The notes below the pieces were generated by a model. That model was not told the origin of the DNA and searched no databases. It saw only the letters and a list, made by a program, of their open reading frames with translations. Below, piece after piece: positions 34,967-43,932 of a DNA stretch of 64,000 bases. How positions within the stretch are numbered: position 1 is the first letter of the stretch; every line of letters begins with the position of its first letter. The DNA is taken from the NCBI RefSeq assembly GCF_031344075.1, contig NZ_JAVJAN010000012.1, positions 1 to 64,000 of the forward strand, written 5' to 3'. The translations under genes and the position numbers were made by a program. The DNA is from Clostridium aquiflavi (GTDB taxonomy: Bacteria > Bacillota > Clostridia > Clostridiales > Clostridiaceae).

Positions 34967-36277
34967 ATGAATACTATTATAACAAAATTTGGCGGAAGTT
35001 CATTAGCTGATGCTGTACAATTTAGAAAAGTGAAAAGCATAATCACATCTAATAAAGCTAGAAAATATATTGTACCATCTGCACCTGGAAAAAGAACTTC
35101 TAAAGATTCTAAAATCACTGATTTACTATACCTTTGTCATGCACACATCAATGCTGGCATATCTTTAGACGATGTTTTTAATCATATTAAAAACAGATAT
35201 ATTGGAATAGTAACAGATTTAGAATTAGATCTTAATATCAAATCTCACTTAGACATTATAAAAAAGGATTTAGAAGAGGGGGCTTCTAGTGATTATGCAG
35301 CTAGCAGAGGGGAATATTTAAATGCTCTAATTCTTAGCAATTATTTAGGATTTGAATTTGTTGATGCTAAAGATGTAATTAAATTTAATACTGACGGGTG
35401 TTTAAATTATGATGAAACATTAAGATTATTAAAAGAAAAACTTTCATCAATTGACAAAGCTGTTATTCCAGGATTTTATGGTTCTGATAGCAATGGAAAT
35501 ATAGTAACTTTTTCAAGAGGTGGATCAGATGTTACTGGCGCTTTAGTTACTGCAAGTTTAAATGCTGATCTTTATGAAAATTGGACGGATGTTTCTGGAT
35601 TTCTAATGGCTGATCCTAGAATAATATCTAATCCAAAACCTATAAGCACAATAACTTATACTGAGCTTAGAGAGCTTTCTTATATGGGTGCTTCTGTTTT
35701 ACATGAAGAAGCTATTTTCCCTGTAAGAAAAGCAGGTATTCCAATTAATATAAAAAATACTAACAAACCAGAAGATAACGGAACATTTATAGTAGAGGAC
35801 TCTTTAAGTGAAGATTTACAAACTATAACTGGTATAGCTGGTAAAAAAAATTTTACTGTAATTTCAATTGCAAAAGCTCTTATGAATTCTGAATTAGGTT
35901 TTTGTAGAAAATTACTATCAATACTTGAACAGCATAATGTTTCATTTGAAAACATGCCTTCTGGTATAGATACTGTTTGTTTAGTAATTTCAGATTCTCA
36001 ATTAAAAAATAAAACTTCTTTAATTGTTGAAGAAATTAAAAAAACTTGTAATCCTGACACAATAGAAGTTCATCCTAACCTGGCCTTAATAGCTACTGTT
36101 GGTAAAGGTATGGCTAAACAAAAAGGTGTAGCATCAAAAGTATTTACTGCGTTATCAGAAGCTAATGTAAATATAAGAATGATTGACCAAGGATCTAGTG
36201 AAATCAACATATTAGTTGGTATAGAAAATGATAGTTTTGAAAAAGCCATAACTGCTATTTATAATGCTTTTAATTAA
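34967..36277 (+). CDS. lysC: aspartate kinase
   Basis: The 436-residue cytoplasmic enzyme phosphorylates aspartate, the first step to lysine, threonine and methionine. TKFGGSSLADAVQF (6-19) is the kinase signature, and GFYGSDSNGNIVTFSRGGSD holds the ATP and aspartate sites. Two ACT regions follow residue 300 (VISIAKALMNSELGF and ATVGKGMAKQKGVASKVFTAL). The C-terminal ANVNIRMIDQGSSEINILVGI is typical. The isoform cannot be told, and no leader riboswitch is present, so control is by feedback or another regulator. GGGGGG lies 9 bp before the ATG. Confidence 0.95.
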   Translation: MNTIITKFGGSSLADAVQFRKVKSIITSNKARKYIVPSAPGKRTSKDSKITDLLYLCHAHINAGISLDDVFNHIKNRYIGIVTDLELDLNIKSHLDIIKKDLEEGASSDYAASRGEYLNALILSNYLGFEFVDAKDVIKFNTDGCLNYDETLRLLKEKLSSIDKAVIPGFYGSDSNGNIVTFSRGGSDVTGALVTASLNADLYENWTDVSGFLMADPRIISNPKPISTITYTELRELSYMGASVLHEEAIFPVRKAGIPINIKNTNKPEDNGTFIVEDSLSEDLQTITGIAGKKNFTVISIAKALMNSELGFCRKLLSILEQHNVSFENMPSGIDTVCLVISDSQLKNKTSLIVEEIKKTCNPDTIEVHPNLALIATVGKGMAKQKGVASKVFTALSEANVNIRMIDQGSSEINILVGIENDSFEKAITAIYNAFN

Positions 36278-36395
36278 TATCCAACGCAATTTTAAAACAA
36301 TATTTAATATTATAGTATAAATAGATTGATAGTTATCAGGATAATGATCCTTTTGTAAAAAATCACTTTAAGAGATATAACAATAAAACTAATAT

Positions 36396-36433
36396 AAAAA
36401 AATGGATTCGTAATTTATACGAGTCCATTTTTT
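36396..36433 (+). terminator. terminator after lysC
   Basis: AATGGATTCGTA pairs with TACGAGTCCATT (interrupted stem), flanked by A-rich and T-rich tracts, with six T residues on the plus strand. Likely bidirectional. Confidence 0.75.
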
Positions 36434-36519
36434 ATACTATAAAACATAATTTTAAAATATGATATGCCTAGTATATCATATATTAACATTTTTAAACATA
36501 TACCTGAAAATAAAAAATA

Positions 36520-36550
36520 AAATAGTGCACCAAATTTTGGTGCACTATTT
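36520..36550 (-). terminator. terminator of the glp redox operon
   Basis: A perfect 15-bp inverted repeat (AAATAGTGCACCAAA at 36520-36534 and its complement at 36536-36550), followed on the minus strand by TATTTTTTATTTT. It lies 10 bp after the DUF1667 gene. Confidence 0.9.
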
Positions 36551-36559
36551 GTGTTAATA

Positions 36560-36913
36560 TTAGATTGCTTTCATATTTCTAGCAGCTACAATATCAACGC
36601 CTGTTCCTAATACATCTTTAACTATAACATCTCCAATTTTAACTGGTGCTTGTAATTCTACTCCAGATAAAACTTCCATGCATTTGAAGTTAAGACCCTT
36701 TGGAATTGCTCCATTAGTTTTTACTGGTATAACTGGAAGTTGTCCTCCCTTTACTTTAACAGTTGAAGTTATTACTCTAACTGGGTGAGTAACTTCGTTT
36801 ATACCGTATTCTGCACCTCTTTTACAAGTGTTACCTGTTACAGTATTATTTTCTGCGTCTACTTTTAAATGACAACCCATTGGGCAGCTTATACAAATTA
36901 ATTCTTTTATCAT
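36560..36913 (-). CDS. DUF1667 family Fe-S protein, partner of the glycerol-3-phosphate dehydrogenase
   Basis: The 117-residue protein opens MIKELICISCPMGCHLKVD and has a fourth cysteine in GNTCKRG, so CxxCxxxC plus a later Cys probably bind an iron-sulfur cluster. DUF1667 proteins usually follow a GlpA-like and an FAD-dependent oxidoreductase gene, as here, and are thought to be electron-transfer subunits. The ATG at 36913 is chosen because family members begin MxxELxCxxCPxGC and it directly follows the upstream stop; the ATG at 36925 overlaps that gene. Confidence 0.88.
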   Translation of the reverse strand: MIKELICISCPMGCHLKVDAENNTVTGNTCKRGAEYGINEVTHPVRVITSTVKVKGGQLPVIPVKTNGAIPKGLNFKCMEVLSGVELQAPVKIGDVIVKDVLGTGVDIVAARNMKAI

Positions 36914-36914
36914 C

Positions 36915-38168
36915 TTATTCACCATCCTCTAATGATATTGTAATATCATCTTTAACTTTTTCTAATAAAGGCTTACTTAAAATAACCTTTTCCATTTCTG
37001 ATGGTGCTAAGTGAGCTCTCTTAAACTTAGCAATTTCTTCACCATTACATCTTACAACTAAAGCCTTATTATGATAAATGTTATTAACTCTCATGAATAT
37101 AGTTAATTTATCGTCTACTGCTTCTACATCAAGTTTTTGAGGTACTGTATAATTAACATTTTGTCCATTAATTATATTTACATAACTACCTTTTTTAAGT
37201 TCTTTCTTAATGTATTTAGCAGCTGCTTGTCCAGCATGTTTTGATTCTTGAGTAACAAAGTCAACTAAGTCATGAACGTGTACTACATTACCACAAGCAA
37301 ATACTCCATCCATTGAAGTTTCCATGTTTTCTGTTACTATTAAACCATTAGTTCTGTTATCTTTTTGAATACCAGCATTTGTTGATAATTCATTTTCTGG
37401 GATAAGACCTACTGATAATAATAATGTATCAACAGTAAATTCTTTTTCAGTTCCTTTAATTGGTTTTCTGTCTGGACCAACTTCAGCAATTACAACTTTT
37501 TCTACTCTTGTATCTCCTACTATATCAATTATAGTGTGTGATAAGTATAGAGGAATATCATAATCATTTAAACATTGAACAATGTTTCTGTTTAATCCAT
37601 TAGAATATGGACATAATTCAACAACAGCTTTAACCTTAGCACCTTCAAGTGTCATTCTTCTAGCCATTATTAATCCGATATCTCCAGATCCAAGTATTAA
37701 TACTTCTTTACCTGGCATATATCCTTCCATGTTTATATATCTTTGAGCAGCACCTGCTGTGAATACACCTGCTGGTCTGTCTCCAGGAGTATTTATAGCT
37801 CCTCTAGTTCTTTCTCTACAACCCATTGCAAGAATTACTGCATTTGTTTTTAAAGTCATGTAGCCTTCTTCTGAATTCATTGCATGTACAGTTTTGTCTT
37901 CATCTATATTTAATACCATTGTATCTAATTTAACTTCTACATCTGTATCTTGTAACATATCAATAAATCTGCTTGCATATTCAGGACCTGTTAATTCTTC
38001 TTTGAAAGTGTGAAGCCCAAATCCATTATGTATGCATTGATTTAGGATTCCTCCAAGTTCTTTGTCTCTTTCTAATATTAATATCTTCTTGATTCCATTA
38101 GTATATGCTTCGTGTGCTGCTGCAAGTCCTGCTGGACCTCCACCAATTACTATTAATTCATAACTCAT
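36915..38168 (-). CDS. FAD/NAD(P)-dependent oxidoreductase of the glycerol-3-phosphate operon
   Basis: The 417-residue flavoprotein starts with the FAD-binding motif VIGGGPAGLAAAHEAY and has a second Rossmann motif EVLILGSGDIGLIMARRM (near 147) for NAD(P)H. GVFACGNVVHVHDLVD is the late FAD contact. It belongs to the pyridine nucleotide-disulfide family but lacks a CxxxxC redox pair; the Gly-Cys-Arg-Glu-Arg stretch (MGCRERTRGA) is family-typical. It lies between GlpA-like and DUF1667 genes, and the three probably form an anaerobic complex passing electrons from glycerol 3-phosphate. AGGAGG precedes the ATG by 8 bp. Confidence 0.9.
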   Translation of the reverse strand: MSYELIVIGGGPAGLAAAHEAYTNGIKKILILERDKELGGILNQCIHNGFGLHTFKEELTGPEYASRFIDMLQDTDVEVKLDTMVLNIDEDKTVHAMNSEEGYMTLKTNAVILAMGCRERTRGAINTPGDRPAGVFTAGAAQRYINMEGYMPGKEVLILGSGDIGLIMARRMTLEGAKVKAVVELCPYSNGLNRNIVQCLNDYDIPLYLSHTIIDIVGDTRVEKVVIAEVGPDRKPIKGTEKEFTVDTLLLSVGLIPENELSTNAGIQKDNRTNGLIVTENMETSMDGVFACGNVVHVHDLVDFVTQESKHAGQAAAKYIKKELKKGSYVNIINGQNVNYTVPQKLDVEAVDDKLTIFMRVNNIYHNKALVVRCNGEEIAKFKRAHLAPSEMEKVILSKPLLEKVKDDITISLEDGE

Positions 38169-38180
38169 AATTAAAGCCTC

Positions 38181-39611
38181 CTACTTAGTTTTTCCTGTTA
38201 AAATGTAAGAACCGTCTTTTTCTTGTACTACTTCTTCTAATTTAACACCACATTCTCTTGCTATTATTTCTTGAACTCTTGGTCCACAGAATCCGCCTTG
38301 GCATCTTCCCATTCCTGGTCTACATCTTCTCTTAACACCGTCTAGAGAAAGTGTTCCAAATGATCTCTTTATAGAATCAACGATTTCACCTTCAGTGATG
38401 CTTTCACATCTACAGATCATTCTACCGTATTGTGGGTTTTTCTTAATCATTTCAGCTTTTTCTTCAGCTGATAATTCCATAAAGTGAACTTGATGTCTCT
38501 TAGCTATGAAGTTATCTTTCTTAGTTAATTTAAGACCTGCATTACCTAATATTTCAACTACTGCTTCAGCTACAGCTGGAGCTGAAGTTAATCCTGGTGA
38601 TTTCATACCAGCAGCATCAACGAATCCTTTAACTTCATCATTTTCTTCAATTATGAAGTCTCCTGTACTTGGTGTTGCTCTTAAACCTGCAAAGTTTCTT
38701 ATGCTTTCTCTGAAATTAATCTTTGTAGTAGTATGCATAGCAGATTCTCTTATAGCGTCTAATCCTTCACCATTTGTTCCTAAATCTTCTTTATCTTCGA
38801 TATCTATAGCATCTGGTCCTATGATAAGGTTACCATGTATTGTTGGACTAACTAATATACCTTTACCCATTTTAGAAGGACAAGGGAATATTGTATGAGA
38901 TACTATTTTACCTTGAGATTTATCCATTACATAATATTCACCAGTTCTTGGAGTAATATTAAATGTTTCTTTACAAATCATATTGTGTACTTTATCTGCA
39001 TAAAGGCCAGCAGCATTTACTATATATTTAGCTTCTACTTTTTCTCCATCAGTAGTTTCTATTATAAATATTCCATTTTCTTTTTTGATTGAAGAAACTT
39101 CTTTTTTAAGTTTAATTTCTCCACCATTAGTTACACCGTTTTCACATAATGCAATTGTAAATTCAAACGGTCCAACTATTCCACCAGTTGGTGCATATAA
39201 AGCTCCATGAACTTCATCTGTAAGATTTGGTTCCATTTTTAATAATTCTTCTTTATCTATAACTCTTAGGTTTCTAACACCTATTTTAGTACCATTTTCA
39301 CAAAGATCTCTTACTGTTTGCATTTCTTCTTCTGAATGAGCTACAACTAATGAACCATTTCTTTTAAACGGAACATCTAACTCTTTACAAAGATCTTCAT
39401 ACATTTCATTTCCTTTTACATTGTACTTAGCCATTAAAGTACCTATCTTTGGATCGAATCCAGCATGTACTATTGCTGAGTTAGCCTTTGAAGTACCCAT
39501 TGATACATCCTTTTCTTTCTCTAAAACAGCTACTTTTAAGTTATATTTAGTTAATTCTCTAAATATAGAAGCTCCAATGACACCAGCTCCAATTATTGCT
39601 ACATCATACAT
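38181..39611 (-). CDS. glpA: GlpA-like FAD-dependent glycerol-3-phosphate dehydrogenase
   Basis: The 476-residue flavoenzyme begins AIIGAGVIGASIFREL (FAD), then a DAO-type fold with MGTSKANSAIVHAGFD and AAGLYADKVHNM. The C-terminal 90 residues form a BFD-like 2Fe-2S domain with cysteines in ICRCES, RRCRPGMGRCQGGFCG. That layout matches anaerobic GlpA. The sequence could also be another 2-hydroxyacid-type oxidase, but the neighbours (glpK, glpP) support glycerol 3-phosphate as substrate. It has its own promoter and an attenuator-like leader. AAAGGAGG lies before the ATG. Confidence 0.88.
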   Translation of the reverse strand: MYDVAIIGAGVIGASIFRELTKYNLKVAVLEKEKDVSMGTSKANSAIVHAGFDPKIGTLMAKYNVKGNEMYEDLCKELDVPFKRNGSLVVAHSEEEMQTVRDLCENGTKIGVRNLRVIDKEELLKMEPNLTDEVHGALYAPTGGIVGPFEFTIALCENGVTNGGEIKLKKEVSSIKKENGIFIIETTDGEKVEAKYIVNAAGLYADKVHNMICKETFNITPRTGEYYVMDKSQGKIVSHTIFPCPSKMGKGILVSPTIHGNLIIGPDAIDIEDKEDLGTNGEGLDAIRESAMHTTTKINFRESIRNFAGLRATPSTGDFIIEENDEVKGFVDAAGMKSPGLTSAPAVAEAVVEILGNAGLKLTKKDNFIAKRHQVHFMELSAEEKAEMIKKNPQYGRMICRCESITEGEIVDSIKRSFGTLSLDGVKRRCRPGMGRCQGGFCGPRVQEIIARECGVKLEEVVQEKDGSYILTGKTK

Positions 39612-39630
39612 ATTTTATCCTCCTTTTATA

Positions 39631-39696
39631 TAACAAAAGAGCCAATCACAAACACAAATTACAAATAACAAGTAATCTGTCTTTGTGCTTGACTCT
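39631..39696 (-). terminator. leader attenuator of the glpA operon, candidate GlpP target
   Basis: Minus-strand arms 39696-39672 and 39662-39638 form a 25-position stem (two wobbles, two mismatches) with a 9-base loop, followed by TTTTGTTA. It lies between the promoter and the RBS of glpA, so it should stop transcription unless relieved. GlpP, encoded just upstream of glpK, is an antiterminator that acts on such leaders in B. subtilis. Confidence 0.72.
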
Positions 39697-39732
39697 AATT
39701 CTCTAAGCACTTTTTATTTACTTTATATTTAT

Positions 39733-39761
39733 ATTATAACATAAATGTTTAGGTTTGTCTA
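39733..39761 (-). promoter_or_regulatory. promoter of the glpA operon
   Basis: Minus-strand TAGACA (39761-39756) and TATAAT (39738-39733) with 17-bp spacing, placed directly after the glpK stop codon. It would start an approximately 115-base leader. Confidence 0.72.
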
Positions 39762-41258
39762 CTATTCTGCCCAACCTTTAACTCTTGAAACTGCATTTTT
39801 CCATCCTTTGTTTAGCTTTTCTCTCTTAGCACTTTCAAAAGTTGGTCCATAGCTCTTACTAACAGCCCATTTAGTTGCAATTTCTTCTTTAGATTCCCAG
39901 AATCCAACTGCAAGACCTGCTAAGTAAGCAGCTCCTAAAGCTGTAGTTTCAGTGATGATTGGTCTAAGAACTTGAGTATTTGAAATATCAGCTTGGAATT
40001 GCATTAATAAATCATTTCTACTAGCTCCTCCATCAACTCTAAGTGATGCTAATTTACATCCAGCATCTTCTGCCATAGCAGTTAATAAATCATTAGTTTG
40101 ATAAGCTATTGATTCTAATGCTGCTCTAATTATATGATTTCTATTAGCTCCTCTAGTTAATCCAAAGATAGCTCCTCTAGCATACATATCCCAATATGGT
40201 GCTCCTAGTCCAACGAATGCTGGTACTACATAAACTCCACCATTATCTTCTACTTTTTTAGCAAAATATTCTGAATCTGCTGCATCATGGATGAATTGAA
40301 GTTCATCTCTTATCCATTGAATTACAGCTCCACCAACGAATACTGATCCTTCTAACGCATATTCAACTTTATCATTTATACCAACAGCAATTGTAGTTAC
40401 AAGACCATTTTTGCTAAGAACCATATCTTCGCCTGTATTCATAAGTAAGAAACAACCAGTTCCGTAAGTGTTTTTAGCACTACCTTTTTCGAAACAAGTT
40501 TGTCCAAATAATGCACATTGTTGATCTCCAGCCATACCAGATATTGGAACTCTAACGCCACCAACGCCGCCAAGATTAGTATGACCATAAACTTCTGAAG
40601 AATTCTTAACTTCTGGTAACATAGAAGTTGGTATTCCTAGTTTATTGATGATTTTTTCATCCCATCTTAATTCTTTTATATTGTATAGCATAGTTCTAGA
40701 AGCATTAGTGTAGTCGGTTACATGAACCTTACCATTTGTTAACTTCCAAACTAACCATGTATCAACTGTACCAAATAATAAATCGCCTTTTTCAGCTTTT
40801 TCTCTTGCGCCTTCAACATTATCTAAAATCCATTTAATTTTAGTTCCTGAGAAGTAAGCATCTAATAATAATCCTGTATTTGCTTTTACATATTCAGCAA
40901 ATTCTTCGTCTTTCTTTAATTCATCTACTATACCAGCAGTTCTTCTACATTGCCATACTATAGCATTGTAAACTGGTTCCCCAGTATTTTTATCCCATAC
41001 AATTGTAGTTTCTCTTTGATTTGTTATACCTATAGCTGCTATTTCATCAGCCGTAATGTTAGTTTTTGCTAATACTTCTTGAAGTACTCCATATTGGCTT
41101 GACCATATTTCTAGCGGATTATGTTCTACCCAACCTTCATGTGGATATATTTGTGTAAACTCTTTTTGGCTTACACCTACAATATTTTGTTCCTTGTCGA
41201 AAATAATAGCTCTTGAACTTGTAGTTCCTTGATCTAACGCTACAACATATTTACCCAT
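39762..41258 (-). CDS. glpK: glycerol kinase
   Basis: This 498-residue cytoplasmic enzyme phosphorylates glycerol. ALDQGTTSSRAIIFD (7-21) is the phosphate-binding motif, and the glycerol contacts are NQRETTIVWD and a WNRRTAGI-like WQCRRTAGIVDEL. GMAGDQQCALFGQTCF and DGGASRNDLLMQFQADI are the FGGY signatures. The length is standard. The 99-bp gap after glpP holds a weak hairpin (ATAAAGC at 41302-41308 with GCTTTAT at 41325-41331), too poor to call. A GAGAGGATTGGTG stretch precedes the ATG. Confidence 0.97.
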   Translation of the reverse strand: MGKYVVALDQGTTSSRAIIFDKEQNIVGVSQKEFTQIYPHEGWVEHNPLEIWSSQYGVLQEVLAKTNITADEIAAIGITNQRETTIVWDKNTGEPVYNAIVWQCRRTAGIVDELKKDEEFAEYVKANTGLLLDAYFSGTKIKWILDNVEGAREKAEKGDLLFGTVDTWLVWKLTNGKVHVTDYTNASRTMLYNIKELRWDEKIINKLGIPTSMLPEVKNSSEVYGHTNLGGVGGVRVPISGMAGDQQCALFGQTCFEKGSAKNTYGTGCFLLMNTGEDMVLSKNGLVTTIAVGINDKVEYALEGSVFVGGAVIQWIRDELQFIHDAADSEYFAKKVEDNGGVYVVPAFVGLGAPYWDMYARGAIFGLTRGANRNHIIRAALESIAYQTNDLLTAMAEDAGCKLASLRVDGGASRNDLLMQFQADISNTQVLRPIITETTALGAAYLAGLAVGFWESKEEIATKWAVSKSYGPTFESAKREKLNKGWKNAVSRVKGWAE

Positions 41259-41357
41259 TTAATTCACCAATCCTCTCATCATAAATAAATAAATTTTATA
41301 AATAAAGCCAAATAAAACTTTTTTGCTTTATAAGACTATACTAACTAAATCTAAAGC

Positions 41358-41918
41358 CTACATATTCCATATTTTATTTTTAGTTGTTGAGACACATGTT
41401 GCACCTGAACTTAGCGCTAACATAACATCCTCTTTAGTTTCAATCAGACCGCCTGCAACAACCGGTTTATTTGATTTTTTTGATATAATTTCTATAACTT
41501 TTGGAATAACTCCTGGTAACACTTCTAATGCATCGCAATCTACTACTAAATGATTTTCTGCATTTTTTAATGATAACGTATCAAATATAAATACTCTTTG
41601 TATTGCTACTAACCCATAATTTTTTGCTATCTTTACTACTTGAGGTTTTGTACTAATAATTCCTTTAAATTTAGTTTCTTGTTTTAAGAATTTTATAACA
41701 ACTTCTTTATTCGTAAAGCCTTCTACTAAATCAATGTGAATCACACCTACTTTACCTTTGGAAACTATTAATTCACTAATTTCTTTAATGTTCATTACGT
41801 CTCCAAATAGTACAAAAATTATTTCAGCTGAGGATTCTAATGCTACGTCTAATTGTTTCATATCTTTTACTGCTGCTATTATTGGATTTTCTTCTAATAA
41901 TTCTTTAATATTATTCAT
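41358..41918 (-). CDS. glpP: glycerol-3-phosphate-responsive antiterminator GlpP
   Basis: The 186-residue protein has a small TIM-barrel-like fold that binds glycerol 3-phosphate and then prevents termination in glp leader RNAs. Family motifs: NPIIAAVKDMKQLDVAL near the start, FVLFGDVMNIKEI, GVIHIDLVEGF, KPQVVKIAKNYGLVAIQRVF and a C-terminal VAGGLIETKEDV with GATCVSTTKNKIW. The ATG at 41918 has AGAGGGTG just upstream; the ORF extends 51 bp further without an RBS. It is followed by glpK and the glpA operon, its expected targets. Confidence 0.92.
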   Translation of the reverse strand: MNNIKELLEENPIIAAVKDMKQLDVALESSAEIIFVLFGDVMNIKEISELIVSKGKVGVIHIDLVEGFTNKEVVIKFLKQETKFKGIISTKPQVVKIAKNYGLVAIQRVFIFDTLSLKNAENHLVVDCDALEVLPGVIPKVIEIISKKSNKPVVAGGLIETKEDVMLALSSGATCVSTTKNKIWNM

Positions 41919-41957
41919 TGTGCACCCTCTATACAAACGTTTTCTTTTGATGTTTTT

Positions 41958-41986
41958 ATTATTACACACTTGTATAATCTTGTCAA
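41958..41986 (-). promoter_or_regulatory. promoter of glpP-glpK
   Basis: Minus-strand TTGACA (41986-41981) and AATAAT (41963-41958) with 17-bp spacing. About 15 bp downstream, GAAAACGTTTGTA partly matches a CcpA (cre) site, which would suit a glycerol operon, though the match is imperfect. Confidence 0.7.
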
Positions 41987-42283
41987 CATTGTTATTTTTT
42001 TAACTTTCTTGATATGACTCGTTATATATCTATTCTTATGCTTATTTACTCTCCTTTATTAATAAATTGTTAATTAATAAAATATTTTTTACAGGAATTC
42101 AGCTTTAAAATTTATAATAAGTATTATTTTTATCATTCTTTTATTTATATGTTCTTAAAACATGACCTTTATTTTAAAATAAAAAACCAGTCATATAATA
42201 AACTACTCCCTTTATAAAGAAAACAGTTTTATTATTTTAACTGTCTACTATAAAGAGAGCATATCATAAATCTATTTTTTAAT
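41987..42283. other. intergenic region between glpP and hom
   Basis: Besides the glpP promoter and the hairpin at 42206-42259 (see next entry), this AT-rich stretch holds nothing I recognise. Confidence 0.4.
42206..42259 (-). terminator. probable terminator after homoserine dehydrogenase
   Basis: An 11-bp outer stem (42206-42216 with 42249-42259, one G-U) encloses an inner ACAGTT/AACTGT stem. A run of six T residues comes only about 20 bases later on the minus strand, so efficiency is uncertain. Confidence 0.5.
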
Positions 42284-43585
42284 CTACTCTTTAAAATCTT
42301 CTATTCTTATTATATTGTCTATTTTATTTACAGAACTTAAATTAGATATTTCATTGCAAGAGCTATATATTTGAGCTTGAGTTGTCTTATGTGTAACTAA
42401 AACTATTGTTACTTGACCCTCTTCATTTTCCTCACCTTTTTGAATAACTGATCTTAAACTAACATTATGTTTTCCTAAAATAGCAGTTATTTCACCTAAG
42501 ACTCCTGATTCATCTAATACAGTTGCTCTAATATAAAACTTACTTTCAACATCTTTTATATCTGATATTTCTCTATCCCATAAATTATTTTTTACTACTG
42601 AATTATAATTTTCTAAATCAACATTACTTCTAAGCATAGAAATAACATCACTAACTACAGCACTACCTGTTGGTAAATCTCCTGCTCCTCTACCATAAAA
42701 CATTAAATCACCAACTGCATTTCCCTTTACAAACACAGCATTAAATGAATCATATACATTAGCTAGTGGATGTTTTTTAGGTATCATAGTTGGATGAACT
42801 CTTAATTCAAGTTTTCCCTTAACTTCTTTTACAATTGCAAGCAATTTAATAACCATTTTAAATTCTTTTGCATATTCCATATCTATAGGATTTATATTAG
42901 TTATTCCTTCCCTATAAACATTATCTACGTCAACCTTTGTTCCAAATGCCAATGATGAAAGTATTGCTAATTTATATTGAGCATCATAACCATCTATATC
43001 AGATGTAGGATCTGCTTCTGCATAACCTTTTTCTTGTGCTTCTTTTAAAGCTTCGTCAAATTCTAATCCATCACATTCCATTTTAGTTAAAATATAATTT
43101 GTAGTACCATTTATAATTCCATATAATTCTTTTATTTTATTTGCAGTCAAACTTTCATCTATTCCATTTATTATTGGAATTCCACCTGCAACACTTGCTT
43201 CATATTTAAACATAACATTATTGCTATCAGCTTTTTCAAAAAGTTCATCTCCATGTGTTGCAATTAACATTTTATTTGCTGTTACAATATGTTTACCTGC
43301 ATTCATGCACTTTATCATATATTCCTTAGCTGGATCTATTCCTCCCATAATTTCAATAACTATTTTGATAGAATTATCATTTAATATTTCATCAAAACTT
43401 GTAGTTATAAGTTCTTCTGAAACTTCTACTCCTCTTGCTTTGCTTTTATCTCTTACAAGAATCTTAGCAATTTCAACTTCATAACCTGAACGTTTCATTA
43501 TTTCTTCTTTATTAGAATTTAAAATCATACAAACACCACGACCAACATTCCCCAATCCTAGTAGTGCTATTCTAACTTTTTTCAT
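42284..43585 (-). CDS. hom: homoserine dehydrogenase
   Basis: The 433-residue enzyme reduces aspartate semialdehyde to homoserine for threonine and methionine synthesis. GLGNVGRGVCMIL (10-22) binds NAD(P). The catalytic part has GGIPIINGIDESLTANKIKELYGIINGTTNYIL and KEAQEKGYAEADPTSDIDGYDA, and an ACT domain occupies about 350-433 (YIRATVLDESGVLGEITAILGK). This is the monofunctional form with C-terminal ACT that can sense threonine. It stands alone rather than with thrB or thrC. AAGGGGGAATAAAA lies before the ATG. Confidence 0.96.
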   Translation of the reverse strand: MKKVRIALLGLGNVGRGVCMILNSNKEEIMKRSGYEVEIAKILVRDKSKARGVEVSEELITTSFDEILNDNSIKIVIEIMGGIDPAKEYMIKCMNAGKHIVTANKMLIATHGDELFEKADSNNVMFKYEASVAGGIPIINGIDESLTANKIKELYGIINGTTNYILTKMECDGLEFDEALKEAQEKGYAEADPTSDIDGYDAQYKLAILSSLAFGTKVDVDNVYREGITNINPIDMEYAKEFKMVIKLLAIVKEVKGKLELRVHPTMIPKKHPLANVYDSFNAVFVKGNAVGDLMFYGRGAGDLPTGSAVVSDVISMLRSNVDLENYNSVVKNNLWDREISDIKDVESKFYIRATVLDESGVLGEITAILGKHNVSLRSVIQKGEENEEGQVTIVLVTHKTTQAQIYSSCNEISNLSSVNKIDNIIRIEDFKE

Positions 43586-43932
43586 TTTTATTCCCCCTTA
43601 TTGCATATAATTGCTAATAATACTATTCTCTTTCATTATATTATAATGTTTCTGTGTAACTTTTACCATATGATTTTTATTTTTATATTATTAGGAAAAG
43701 CATACGGTTTAATATTCAACTTACTTAATTTGCATAAATATAATTTAGCACTTTATATGAAGTTAATAAATTATAACAGACAAAAAGAGTATTGATAATC
43801 CTATTTATCAATACTCCTTTTGTTATGAGTTAATCTGTAAATAAACAAATAAACCCTTGTCGTTTAGACTCTGCCCAGCTTTTCTTGTGCACATGTCAAT
43901 ATTGTACTGAAACAAATCAGTTTTTCATATTA
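43586..43932. other. intergenic region before hom
   Basis: The 347-bp gap holds the terminator at 43780-43823 and, at about 43850-43895, a stretch slightly richer in GC than its surroundings (CTCTGCCCAGC and GTGCACATG). No gene or known RNA motif is evident; the hom promoter must lie in 43586-43770. Confidence 0.4.
43780..43823 (-). terminator. terminator of the ArsR-NifX gene
   Basis: A 19-bp inverted repeat (43780-43798 and 43805-43823) with one mismatch and a 6-base loop ends in CTTTTTGT on the minus strand. It lies about 110 bp after the ArsR-NifX stop codon. Confidence 0.7.

Noticed and set aside
41302..41331. Second GlpP attenuator in front of glpK
   Set aside because: The hairpin is only 7 bp plus a poorly matched interior and lacks a clear U-run, so it is not listed as a feature.
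43601..43795. Short plus-strand frame in the hom upstream gap
   Set aside because: No RBS, composition of a random AT-rich frame, and it runs through the terminator hairpin.
43850..43895. Slightly GC-richer patch as a mobile-element remnant or tRNA fragment
   Set aside because: No cloverleaf, TTCGA loop, inverted ends or transposase residue is visible.
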